Assembly: GCA_035560935.1 (NCBI GenBank)
Contig: DATMYQ010000094.1
Location: 1-10,091 of the forward strand
Length of the DNA: 10,091 nucleotides
Reading direction: 5' to 3'
Origin: DATMYQ01 sp035560935
GTDB lineage: Bacteria > Bacillota > Negativicutes > Sporomusales > Sporomusaceae
Position numbers and translations under genes: made by a program. The notes under the pieces were generated by a model, which made no database searches, was not told the DNA's origin, and saw nothing but the letters and a program-made list of their open reading frames with translations. Shown here piece by piece: positions 1 to 6,735 of this stretch; position 1 is the stretch's first letter; each line of letters opens with the position of its first letter.

Positions 1-4
1 AAAT

Positions 5-829
5 ATGCATATACATATTGTCGAAACGTTAAAAGATTTGGGATTTTCCGAATATGAAGCCAAAGCATATCTTGCATTATTAGCCGAATCTCCGCTTAGC
101 GGTTACGGAGTGGCCAAAAAATCAGGCGTACCCCGTTCAAAAATTTACGAAGTGCTAAATTCGCTGGTTGCCCGCGGGGATATTATGATGAGTCCCGGAA
201 GCACATCACAGTATATTCCCTTATCCGCTACCAAACTAATCGCGCATAAGCGTGCCAAAACCGAACAGGCATTGAACCTGGCAGAAAGGCATTTGGAAAA
301 ATATGCCAAATCGCCTGATGACCGCTCAAATATCTGGAACATCACCGGCGACACGGCAATCATCAACAAAGTAAAAGACTGCATTGCCACTGCCCAACAT
401 CGAATTCTAATAGAAATATGGGAACAAGACTTCTTTCACTTAAAAGAAGATTTGCTCGCTGCATCCCAGCGGGATGTATCGGTTACCATAATTTCATATG
501 GTCATCTCACTGCTGATTTTGCTACCGTATATTATCACGACATGAGCCAGGAAATTACCGATGAATACGGCGGCCGCTGGTTAGTATTCAGTGCCGATGA
601 CCAAGAGGTCGTAGCGGGCGTTTTGTCGCTGAAGCAGGACAGCCGCGCAGCCTGGACCATGCATCCCGGATTGGTCATGCCGATTACAGAAGTGATGATC
701 CACGATCTCTATATCCTGGAAATCATGAACGAATTCAGAGCAACACTGGAAGCTAAGTTCGGAAAAAACCTTATTGATTTGCGCCACAAATTTTCGTTTA
801 ACGAGGATTTAAAGAAACATTATATATGA
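5..829 (+). CDS. TrmB-family transcriptional regulator
   Basis: This is a predicted DNA-binding regulator of the TrmB family, which usually senses sugars or other small molecules and controls nearby or distant metabolic genes. Residues about 5-70 form a winged helix-turn-helix: the family hallmark LGFSEYEAKAYLALL is at 12-26, followed by a recognition-helix-like stretch around VPRSKIYEVLNSL. A predicted helical linker (about 75-100) follows, then a C-terminal ligand/PLD-like region beginning near the ILIEIWEQDFF segment. The length (274 aa) fits full-length TrmB proteins. The ATG lies four bases from the window edge, so its ribosome binding site is not visible and the true start could lie further upstream, although the distance to the LGFSEYEAK motif is normal. 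The stop codon overlaps a possible small ORF by ATGA. The ligand and targets are unknown; apbE or the DUF362 gene downstream are only candidates by proximity. Confidence 0.9.
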   Translation: MHIHIVETLKDLGFSEYEAKAYLALLAESPLSGYGVAKKSGVPRSKIYEVLNSLVARGDIMMSPGSTSQYIPLSATKLIAHKRAKTEQALNLAERHLEKYAKSPDDRSNIWNITGDTAIINKVKDCIATAQHRILIEIWEQDFFHLKEDLLAASQRDVSVTIISYGHLTADFATVYYHDMSQEITDEYGGRWLVFSADDQEVVAGVLSLKQDSRAAWTMHPGLVMPITEVMIHDLYILEIMNEFRATLEAKFGKNLIDLRHKFSFNEDLKKHYI

Positions 830-993
830 CGAAAGCGCCTGCCCCCGCGCAACCCGACGCCGCCGCTCTTGCTCCTGTTGCCCCCTTCCCCAAGCGACCT
901 TACACAGGCATCATTGCAGCAGGACGGACAATCAAAAGAAAGATTGAATCCCGGTCCATTTTATTGCATAATATAAAAAGTGCCGCAGGATAA
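826..993 (+). CDS. Possible small coupled ORF, 55 aa, unknown function
   Basis: An ATG at 826-828 overlaps the TGA stop of the TrmB gene (ATGA), the arrangement typical of translational coupling, and the frame stays open for 55 codons to a TAA at 991-993. The predicted peptide has an Ala/Pro-rich first half (MTKAPAPAQPDAAALAPVAP) and a basic second half with Lys/Arg clusters (GRTIKRKIESRS). I do not recognise it. There is no hydrophobic segment or Cys motif. No good Shine-Dalgarno sequence lies directly upstream, so translation would depend on reinitiation. The base composition changes within it, from C-rich at 838-895 to A/T-rich from 930. The candidate apbE promoter lies inside its 3' end. 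It may be a chance open frame in GC-rich spacer. Confidence 0.25.
   Translation: MTKAPAPAQPDAAALAPVAPFPKRPYTGIIAAGRTIKRKIESRSILLHNIKSAAG
944..972 (+). promoter_or_regulatory. Candidate sigma-A promoter for apbE
   Basis: A TTGAAT at 944-949 and a CATAAT at 967-972 are separated by 17 bases, close to the vegetative consensus. Transcription would start near 979 and leave a leader of about 60 bases before the ApbE start. No operator-like dyad is obvious around it. Confidence 0.45.
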
Positions 994-1037
994 GTGCCTT
1001 CTATCAGATTTTAATAAATAAGGAAAAGGGTTCAATC

Positions 1038-2057
1038 GTGATGCTAAAAACAAACAACGTTCTGGGCTTGTTTCTCCTCTTACTTTTTTTGATGAACACG
1101 CTGGGATGTTCCTCTACCAACCTATTCAGCGCAAAACCTTATAAAGAAACTCAGTTTCTAATGGATACCATCATCGAAATTACCGCCTATGGCCCCAATG
1201 CGGAACCTGCCGTCAAAGCAGCGTTTGATGAATTCAAACGCATTCAAATCGTGAGTGACCGTTATAATCCCGACAGCCAGGTATCGAAAATTAACCAAAT
1301 GGCCGGCCTAGCGCCTGTCGTAGTGGACCCGGATATCATCAAAATGGTCAACGATTCTATTGATGTTTCTCAAAAAACGGACGGGGCGTTTGATATATCT
1401 ATCGGCGCACTGACCGAACTTTGGGGAGTCGGCCACAAGGGAGACTATGTTCCAACGCCGGAAGAAATCCAAAGTATTTTACCGTTGGTTGACTATCGTC
1501 TGATTCAAGTTGATCCCTTGGCACGAACGATTTTTCTGCCAAAGCCAGGAATGAGACTGGATTTGGGCGGCGTAGCCAAAGATTATGCCATGACCAAGGC
1601 TACCCATGTTCTAAAGCAGCATGGCATCAAATCCGCATTGCTGAATGCCGGCGGTGATATTCAGGTGATCGGAACCAAACCGGATACTACCGCATGGCGG
1701 ATCGGCATACAGGACCCGCGAAACTCCGACAATATCGCCGCCAAAATTTCTCTCCGGCCCTGGAATACTTTGCAGACTTCCGGCGATTATCAGCGCTTTT
1801 TTATTAAGGACGGAACACGCTACGCCCACATCATTGACCCTAAAACCGGTAAGCAGCCGACGGAAATCGCCAGCGTGACGCTGGTTTATCAGGATACCGA
1901 TCAATATGATGTAGCCAGTTCCGGTTTTCTCGTTTTGGGCTTGGAAAAAGGCATGGCAGCGCTGCAAAATTTTCCGGGAGTGGAGGCCGTTTTTATTACA
2001 ACGGAGGGAAAAATCATTACCTCGCCTGGATTACAAGGTACAGTAGAGTTGAAATGA
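1038..2057 (+). CDS. apbE: FAD:protein FMN transferase (ApbE), lipoprotein
   Basis: ApbE uses FAD as donor to attach FMN covalently to a Thr/Ser of target flavoproteins outside the cytoplasmic membrane (for example RnfG/NqrC-type or FMN-binding-domain proteins). A lipoprotein signal is clear: Lys4, a hydrophobic core LGLFLLLLFLMNTLG at 9-23, and lipobox Cys24, so the protein should be anchored to the outer face of the membrane. Family motifs appear in order: SDRYNPDSQVSKIN (73-86), LDLGGVAKDYA (174-184), NAGGD (203-207), TSGDYQRFF (247-255) and HIIDPKTGKQP (264-274). The metal-site stretch at 291-296 reads DVASSG, where many ApbE proteins have a Thr in place of the second Ser, a conservative change. 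The length of 339 aa is normal. The start may be GTG 1038 or ATG 1041; both lie behind AGGAAAAGGG at 1021-1030 and differ by one residue. No flavinylation target is encoded in the window. Confidence 0.95.
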   Translation: MMLKTNNVLGLFLLLLFLMNTLGCSSTNLFSAKPYKETQFLMDTIIEITAYGPNAEPAVKAAFDEFKRIQIVSDRYNPDSQVSKINQMAGLAPVVVDPDIIKMVNDSIDVSQKTDGAFDISIGALTELWGVGHKGDYVPTPEEIQSILPLVDYRLIQVDPLARTIFLPKPGMRLDLGGVAKDYAMTKATHVLKQHGIKSALLNAGGDIQVIGTKPDTTAWRIGIQDPRNSDNIAAKISLRPWNTLQTSGDYQRFFIKDGTRYAHIIDPKTGKQPTEIASVTLVYQDTDQYDVASSGFLVLGLEKGMAALQNFPGVEAVFITTEGKIITSPGLQGTVELK

Positions 2058-2075
2058 ACAACTTGCAATAACGTA

Positions 2076-2106
2076 TTGACTTTAAGTGCACTCGAAGGTG
2101 TATGAT
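2076..2106 (+). promoter_or_regulatory. MerR/SoxR-type promoter with dyad in a 19-bp spacer
   Basis: The -35 TTGACT (2076-2081) and -10 TATGAT (2101-2106) are separated by 19 bases, too long for ordinary sigma-A use. The imperfect dyad CTTTAAGTGCACTCGAAG (2080-2097, 14 of 18 positions symmetric, centre 2088/2089) overlaps the spacer. In known MerR-family promoters the regulator twists an over-long spacer to activate transcription. The dyad centre sits 7.5 bases after the -35, as I recall for SoxR at soxS. The predicted start is near 2113, giving a leader of about 50 bases before the DUF362 gene. No MerR-family gene lies in the window. Confidence 0.6.
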
Positions 2107-2162
2107 AACTATGTCCATTGATAATTTTCGAAAAACATTAGCGATAACAGGAGGAGGATATT

Positions 2163-3284
2163 ATGGCAAAATCAAAAGTTTATTTTTCCAATTTGCGGGC
2201 CACTCCTAAAATGAATTTACTGCAAAAACTTGATCGCCTGGTAAAAAAGGCAGGTATTGAGAAAATTGATTTCAAGGACAAATTCACTGCCATTAAAATT
2301 CATTTTGGTGAACCGGGCAATCTGGCCTTTCTTCGGCCAAATTATTCTAAAGTGATTGCCGATATCGTGAAAAGTCTGGGTGGTAAAGTCTTCCTCACGG
2401 ATTGCAACACGTTGTACGTCGGACGGCGTAAGGATGCGATTGAACACATGGATGCCGCCTATGAAAACGGCTATAATCCCTTTACCACCGGCTGCCAGAT
2501 CATTATCGGCGATGGCTTAAAAGGAACGGACGAGGAATATGTTCCGGTTCCCGGCGGCGAATATGTCAAAGAGGCCAAAATTGGCCGTGCCATCATGGAC
2601 GCGGATATTATCATCAGCCTAAGCCATTTTAAAGGGCATGAGCTTACCGGTTTTGGCGGCGCGTTAAAAAATCTTGGCATGGGCTGTGGCTCCCGCGCCG
2701 GAAAGATGGAAATGCATAGCGACGGCAAACCCAGCGTTCGGGCGAAAGCCTGCATAGGCTGTGGTGCCTGTGCTAAAATCTGCGCTCACAGCGCGATTCG
2801 CATTGATAAGAAAAAAGCGACGATTAACCAGGAAAAATGTACCGGCTGCGGTCGCTGCATCGGTACTTGCCAGCTAAATGCAATTGTCGCCGCCTGGGAT
2901 GAGTCCAACGATATTCTCAACAAAAAAATGGCTGAGTATTCCCTGGCCGTATTGAATAATCGCCCGCATTTCCACATCAGCCTGGTAATAGACGTGTCGC
3001 CTTTTTGCGACTGCCATGCGGAAAATGATCTGCCGATTATCCCCGATATCGGTATGTTCGCCTCTTTTGATCCCGTTGCACTGGACATGGCCTGCGCGGA
3101 TATGGCTAACCAGGCTCCGGTTATTTCCGGCAGCTATCTGGAAGAACAGGCAAAAAAGCAAGCCGGTAGCGCGGTGCAGGATCATTTCCACGCCACCCAT
3201 CCGGAAACCAATTGGCTGGTATGCCTTGATCACGCTGAAAAAATTGGTATTGGCACAAAAAAATATGAACTGATCGAAATCTGA
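2163..3284 (+). CDS. DUF362 protein with two 4Fe-4S ferredoxin clusters
   Basis: This cytoplasmic iron-sulfur protein belongs to the DUF362 family. The DUF362 domain appears split around a ferredoxin insert. The N-terminal part (about 4-190) includes IKIHFGEPGN (45-54), the HFKGHE motif (155-160) and FGGALKNLGMG (164-174). The C-terminal part (about 265-373) includes FDPVALD (302-308). Between them are two classic CxxCxxCxxxC clusters, Cys197/200/203/207 and Cys226/229/232/236, though the usual Pro after the fourth Cys is absent in both. The family is common in anaerobes and is thought to be redox-active, but I know of no established reaction or substrate. There is no signal peptide. AGGAGG at 2149-2154, eight bases before the ATG, fixes the start. 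The gene follows a MerR-type promoter and ends before a strong hairpin terminator, so it can be transcribed alone or by read-through from apbE. Confidence 0.92.
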   Translation: MAKSKVYFSNLRATPKMNLLQKLDRLVKKAGIEKIDFKDKFTAIKIHFGEPGNLAFLRPNYSKVIADIVKSLGGKVFLTDCNTLYVGRRKDAIEHMDAAYENGYNPFTTGCQIIIGDGLKGTDEEYVPVPGGEYVKEAKIGRAIMDADIIISLSHFKGHELTGFGGALKNLGMGCGSRAGKMEMHSDGKPSVRAKACIGCGACAKICAHSAIRIDKKKATINQEKCTGCGRCIGTCQLNAIVAAWDESNDILNKKMAEYSLAVLNNRPHFHISLVIDVSPFCDCHAENDLPIIPDIGMFASFDPVALDMACADMANQAPVISGSYLEEQAKKQAGSAVQDHFHATHPETNWLVCLDHAEKIGIGTKKYELIEI

Positions 3285-3324
3285 CCCAACGTCTCATGTT
3301 TCTCTGACACGAGACACGGGTGAA

Positions 3325-3368
3325 CTAACAGAAAGAAGACCGGCAACAGCCGGTCTTCTTTCTGTTAG
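3325..3368. terminator. Bidirectional terminator, perfect 20-bp stem
   Basis: Arms 3325-3344 and 3349-3368 are exact reverse complements with the four-base loop AACA. The stem core is GC-rich (ACCGGC/GCCGGT), and its outer part is purine-rich on one arm and pyrimidine-rich on the other, so both strands give a T-rich descending arm. It lies between the converging DUF362 gene (plus) and dapL (minus) and would serve both. Confidence 0.9.
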
Positions 3369-3371
3369 GCA

Positions 3372-3396
3372 TCAATACGTTTATGTTCAATACGTT
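3372..3396. repeat. Short direct repeat downstream of dapL
   Basis: The ten-base unit TCAATACGTT occurs at 3372-3381 and again at 3387-3396, a period of 15 bases, directly after the dapL stop codon (minus strand) and before the terminator stem. The function is unknown; it may be a small local duplication. Confidence 0.35.
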
Positions 3397-4632
3397 CTAT
3401 AGCTTCAAACGGGTTTTGATCCGTTCCACCGCTTCCGCAGTATTTTCCCGTTGCCCAAACGCCGTAAGCCGGAAGTAGCCCTGTCCGGCCGGTCCAAAGC
3501 CGGACCCGGGGGTACCGACGATATGCGTCTCATTCAGCAATTTGTCAAAGAAGGCCCAGGAGTCCAGCCCCTGTGGTGTTTTCAACCAGATATAGGGAGC
3601 ATTGACACCGCCGTAGACCTCCAGGCCCAAACTCAACAAACCATCCCGGATGATTTTGGCGTTGGTCATATAATAGGCGATGGTTTCCTTGATCTGCTGC
3701 TGGCCGGCTTCCGTATAAATAGCCGCCGCTCCTTTTTGCACAATATACGGCGTACCGTTAAATTTGGTGCACTGACGCCGGTTCCAAAACTTGTTCAGTG
3801 AATGGGCTTCCCCCGAGGCGGTATAAGCCATCACGGTTTTCGGCACCACGGTATAGGCGCAGCGGGTGCCGGTAAAACCGGCGGTCTTGGAATAGGAGCG
3901 GAATTCGATGGCAACCTCTTTGGCCCCTTCTATCTCGTAAATGCTGTGAGGAATTCCCGGTTCCTGGATATACGCCGCATAGGCCGAATCAAACAGAATG
4001 ATGGCGCCATTGGCCTTGGCATAATCTACCCACTGTTTCAGCTGTTCTTTGGTCAGCGTGGTGCCGGTGGGATTGTTGGGGCAGCATAAATAGATCAAAT
4101 CCACTTTGTGCGCGGGAATTTGCGGCACAAAACGATTTTCCGCGTTGCAGACCAGGTACGTCACCTGTCCAAAACGTCCGTCGCTGCCCAACATACCGGT
4201 GCGCCCGGCCATGACGTTGGTATCCAGATATACCGGATACACCGGATCGGTAATCGCCACCGTGTTATTCACGCCAAAAATTTCCTGGATATTGCCGACG
4301 TCGCTCTTGGCGCCGTCGCTGATAAAGACCTCGTCTTCCGCCAGTTCCACGCCCAGCGGCGCATAATCATACTCTAACACTTTGCGGATCAGAAAATCGT
4401 AACCCTGCTCCGGGCCATAGCCCCGGAAAGTCGCCGCGTCCGCCATCTCATCCACCGCGGCGTGCAACCCCTGAATCACTGCCGGCGGCAGTGGTTTCGT
4501 CACATCGCCGATGCCGAGACGGATAATATTGGCCGAAGGATTTTGTTCCTTAAACTGGACAATTTTTTTTGCAATATCGCTAAACAGATAGCTGCCGGGA
4601 AGTTTTAAATAATTTTCATTGAGTAAAGCCAT
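3397..4632 (-). CDS. dapL: LL-diaminopimelate aminotransferase
   Basis: DapL is a PLP-dependent class I/II aminotransferase that converts tetrahydrodipicolinate directly to LL-2,6-diaminopimelate with glutamate as amino donor. It bypasses the succinylase or acetylase steps of the lysine and peptidoglycan precursor pathway. The sequence is close to full-length family members from the first residues (NENYLKLPGSYLFSDI) to the end. Visible features are IRLGIGDVTKPLP (37-49), FRGYGPEQGYDFLI (69-82), the FISDGAKSD segment (103-111), CCPNNPTG (183-190), and the PLP Schiff-base lysine Lys249 in SYSKTAGFTGTRC (246-258). The length of 411 aa is typical. The ATG is preceded by AAAGGGG about ten bases upstream. 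It is the last gene of the minus-strand block, 55 bases behind the DUF4127 gene, and has its own likely promoter. It ends at the bidirectional terminator. Confidence 0.97.
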   Translation of the reverse strand: MALLNENYLKLPGSYLFSDIAKKIVQFKEQNPSANIIRLGIGDVTKPLPPAVIQGLHAAVDEMADAATFRGYGPEQGYDFLIRKVLEYDYAPLGVELAEDEVFISDGAKSDVGNIQEIFGVNNTVAITDPVYPVYLDTNVMAGRTGMLGSDGRFGQVTYLVCNAENRFVPQIPAHKVDLIYLCCPNNPTGTTLTKEQLKQWVDYAKANGAIILFDSAYAAYIQEPGIPHSIYEIEGAKEVAIEFRSYSKTAGFTGTRCAYTVVPKTVMAYTASGEAHSLNKFWNRRQCTKFNGTPYIVQKGAAAIYTEAGQQQIKETIAYYMTNAKIIRDGLLSLGLEVYGGVNAPYIWLKTPQGLDSWAFFDKLLNETHIVGTPGSGFGPAGQGYFRLTAFGQRENTAEAVERIKTRLKL

Positions 4633-4674
4633 GAGTGAGCCCCTTTCCCTAGTTGTTTTCTTACGTTACCGATT

Positions 4675-4704
4675 AGTATACCACAACCTAGCGCTCAAAC
4701 TCAA
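4675..4704 (-). promoter_or_regulatory. Candidate extended -10 promoter for dapL
   Basis: On the minus strand a TTGAGT (4704-4699) is followed after 18 bases by TATACT (4680-4675), preceded by TGG, which makes an extended -10 element. The -35 lies inside the last codons of the DUF4127 gene. Transcription would start near 4668, about 35 bases before the dapL ATG. This would let dapL be expressed independently of the upstream genes. Confidence 0.5.
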
Positions 4705-6262
4705 TCTTCACTTCAAACATCCGGTTCCAGGGATGAGTGGCTTTGAGGCCCCGAACGTCAAAGCCGGGGAAATGGCCCGCCGCAAAGGCTTGCAGCCGTT
4801 CTGTCGTGGCCGCTTCCACTTCGGAGCGCACCGGATTCAGGTCCATCCAGTTGGCGCCTTTGGGAAAGACAACGTCCTTGCCTACCGTCTGGCGTACATT
4901 GGCCTGATAAGCCCATTCATCCAGCAGGCGAACCGTAAGCAGCCGCTTCCGGTCAGCGCTGGAAGTGGTTTCCGCCAATACACCCTCGGAAATAGCGTAA
5001 CCGCAGGTATTGCTGGCAGTGTTCCAGCCGGCGTAGGCGGTCAGTTTTGCCAGCAGGTTCCGGCGGGACATTTCTTCCATCAGCGAATTGTCCGCGCCGT
5101 TGCCAAACGCCGCGTCCGCCAGCGTGACCGGTTTCCCCTGATTCAGGTACCCGGCCAGCTCATCCACGAAAATTTTGACCTCCGGTTTCAGCGCCGCCGT
5201 ATTGGAGGCATCCGCTGCCTCTTTGGTCACGCCATTCAACGGTGTCCCCACCGCCATCACCAGATCAGCCCGCGAAGCATCCGGCACCCGGTAGCCGCCC
5301 AATGTCCAGATATTGCCGGCCACTGTTTCGCCAATCGTGTTGCTTTGATAGGAAGGCAGCGTTTTCGGTCCGGTGCCCGGTCCGAAAAACGGATACACAA
5401 ACGGAATCCGGTACGTCAGATCATTAACAGACCGGGTCGACAGCAGCAGGCCCAGTTGGTCGGCACCGGAAAAATTCGCATAACGGTAACGGGGCAGATT
5501 GGACGTCATTTTTTCCATCTGGCGGACTTCCCGGTGAGATTGGCAATAAGGCCAGGAATCATCCCGCCCGATAATAAAATAGCGAAAAAGATCTTTCTCC
5601 GTCATTTCCAGCATCCGGATATTGGCCCGGAAGTTTTTCCCCCGCCGGTCCATCCAGTCTTTCAGGTCCGTTGCGGGAATGGCCGCGAGCAAAGCTGCCT
5701 GTTCCTGCTTTTCTTCCGCGCTTAACCCTTCCATTTCCGCCTTGTCCCAAAGTCCGGTTAAACGATAAATTTGGAATCCGTATTTTTCGTAATACAACGG
5801 CTCAGTACCACCGGCACTGTACTGGGGTGTCCGCATAATCGTAGAAAATCCGTACATGGGAATGTCCGGAAAACGCTGTTTAAATTCGCTAAAATGATTC
5901 AACCGTTGCGTCAGTACACTCTCTTCAATTTCATGGGTCCTGGATTGCACCAGTCCGCCGTACAGCAGGGAATCGGCCGCCAATACCGCCGCATCCGCCT
6001 GATTGGCATTGGCAAATACCCACTCCCAAAGTTTGTCCGCATCACCGGATTTCCCCCGGGTCGACAATAGTTCTTCCGGCGGCGTCAGTACCTCGTGCCC
6101 AGCCGCCTTTAGGGTCTCTACCGTATACTGTAAGCAAACCGGCCGATCATCTAACGGCACAAACAGCAGTGTCGCCGCCTCAATCCGGGCCGTGGCAAAA
6201 AAAATTGGCAGCATTGCCAAAACCAAGCCCCAAACTAATCCCCTCATTGTTTGTCGCATCAT
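4688..6262 (-). CDS. Secreted DUF4127 family protein
   Basis: This protein of unknown reaction belongs to the DUF4127 family found in many Firmicutes. From the chosen start (524 aa) there is a signal peptide: Arg3/Arg7, a hydrophobic core of about 9-24, and a probable cleavage site near Ala29/Ala30 (ARIEAA). The mature protein opens with the family signature LLFVPLDDRPVCLQY (32-46), followed by ADSLLYGGLVQSR (96-108), the STIMRTP segment (140-146) and GRDDSWPYC (232-240). There is no C-terminal anchor or lipobox. The start is chosen at ATG 6262 (MMRQTM...) because it puts the signal peptide at the N-terminus and has a G-rich ribosome binding site (GGGGG) just upstream. The same frame stays open to a GTG at 6346, which overlaps the stop of the ComFB-like gene (GTGA) and would add 28 polar residues. 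The two genes are probably co-transcribed. Confidence 0.88.
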   Translation of the reverse strand: MMRQTMRGLVWGLVLAMLPIFFATARIEAATLLFVPLDDRPVCLQYTVETLKAAGHEVLTPPEELLSTRGKSGDADKLWEWVFANANQADAAVLAADSLLYGGLVQSRTHEIEESVLTQRLNHFSEFKQRFPDIPMYGFSTIMRTPQYSAGGTEPLYYEKYGFQIYRLTGLWDKAEMEGLSAEEKQEQAALLAAIPATDLKDWMDRRGKNFRANIRMLEMTEKDLFRYFIIGRDDSWPYCQSHREVRQMEKMTSNLPRYRYANFSGADQLGLLLSTRSVNDLTYRIPFVYPFFGPGTGPKTLPSYQSNTIGETVAGNIWTLGGYRVPDASRADLVMAVGTPLNGVTKEAADASNTAALKPEVKIFVDELAGYLNQGKPVTLADAAFGNGADNSLMEEMSRRNLLAKLTAYAGWNTASNTCGYAISEGVLAETTSSADRKRLLTVRLLDEWAYQANVRQTVGKDVVFPKGANWMDLNPVRSEVEAATTERLQAFAAGHFPGFDVRGLKATHPWNRMFEVKIEFER

Positions 6263-6342
6263 TGTTGTACCCCCATCGTCACTTTTTTTATGTACACCAG
6301 ACACCGCTGCGTTGAAATCCGGGCGCCTGGCATAAACTCGTT

Positions 6343-6654
6343 TCACCTTTCACCGTCACTCGAAGATTTGTCATGATAATTGGCATATTTTTGAAAGTGA
6401 GGATTGGCCGACACGATTTCCATCGCCCGGCACACGGCAGCCAACACATCGGCATTGAGCTGTATGTCCAGTTCCTTGGACTTGGCAAAACTTTCTCCGC
6501 GCTGCGTGACGGCATAAGCCGGCGGCAAGGAATTCAGCGCCAGCGCCCGCATACTTTCCCGGCATTCCTCACAGCGACAGACGTCCGGTTTCTTGTCCAG
6601 CACTTGGTCCAGGGTATGAACTACAATTTCTTCCATGTAGTTTTTCAGCGACAC
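6343..6654 (-). CDS. ComFB-family protein
   Basis: This small cytoplasmic protein (103 aa) belongs to the family named after the late competence protein ComFB of Bacillus subtilis. Family features are NYMEEIVVHTLDQVL (5-19), a Cys-rich motif CRCEECR with Cys26, 28 and 31, the ALALNSLPPAYAVT stretch (38-50), and a C-terminal helix around DIQLNADVLAAVCRAMEIV (63-81). Reports, as I recall them, describe some ComFB-domain proteins as cyclic dinucleotide receptors; whether this one binds such a ligand is inference. The GTG start is supported by GGGGGAGG at 6662-6669, seven bases upstream; ATG 6636 is the alternative. It has its own candidate promoter in the 81-base gap behind mutY, and its stop overlaps a possible extended start of the DUF4127 gene by four bases. 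Confidence 0.88.
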   Translation of the reverse strand: MSLKNYMEEIVVHTLDQVLDKKPDVCRCEECRESMRALALNSLPPAYAVTQRGESFAKSKELDIQLNADVLAAVCRAMEIVSANPHFQKYANYHDKSSSDGER

Positions 6655-6680
6655 GAAAATACCTCCCCCACTCCCTCTAT

Positions 6681-6709
6681 ACTATATTCCATTCGCCAAC
6701 GATCAACAA
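6681..6709 (-). promoter_or_regulatory. Candidate promoter for the ComFB-DUF4127 pair
   Basis: On the minus strand a weak -35 TTGTTG (6709-6704) is followed after exactly 17 bases by a near-consensus -10 TATAGT (6686-6681). The predicted start near 6674 leaves a very short leader carrying the GGGGGAGG ribosome binding site. It lies in the only sizeable gap inside the minus-strand block; no terminator hairpin is seen after mutY. Confidence 0.45.
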
Positions 6710-6735
6710 ATCCCTGCTCTGAACCTAACTGACGA

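Noticed and set aside
2111..2209. A 32-codon ORF starting just after the MerR-type promoter
   Set aside because: It has no ribosome binding site, runs through the Shine-Dalgarno sequence of the DUF362 gene and then overlaps that gene out of frame.
4619..5725. A 368-codon open frame on the plus strand antisense to the DUF4127 gene
   Set aside because: The translation is rich in Arg, His, Pro and Gln, with no recognisable domain, as expected for the antisense frame of a GC-rich gene. The opposite strand encodes a protein with a signal peptide and clear DUF4127 motifs.
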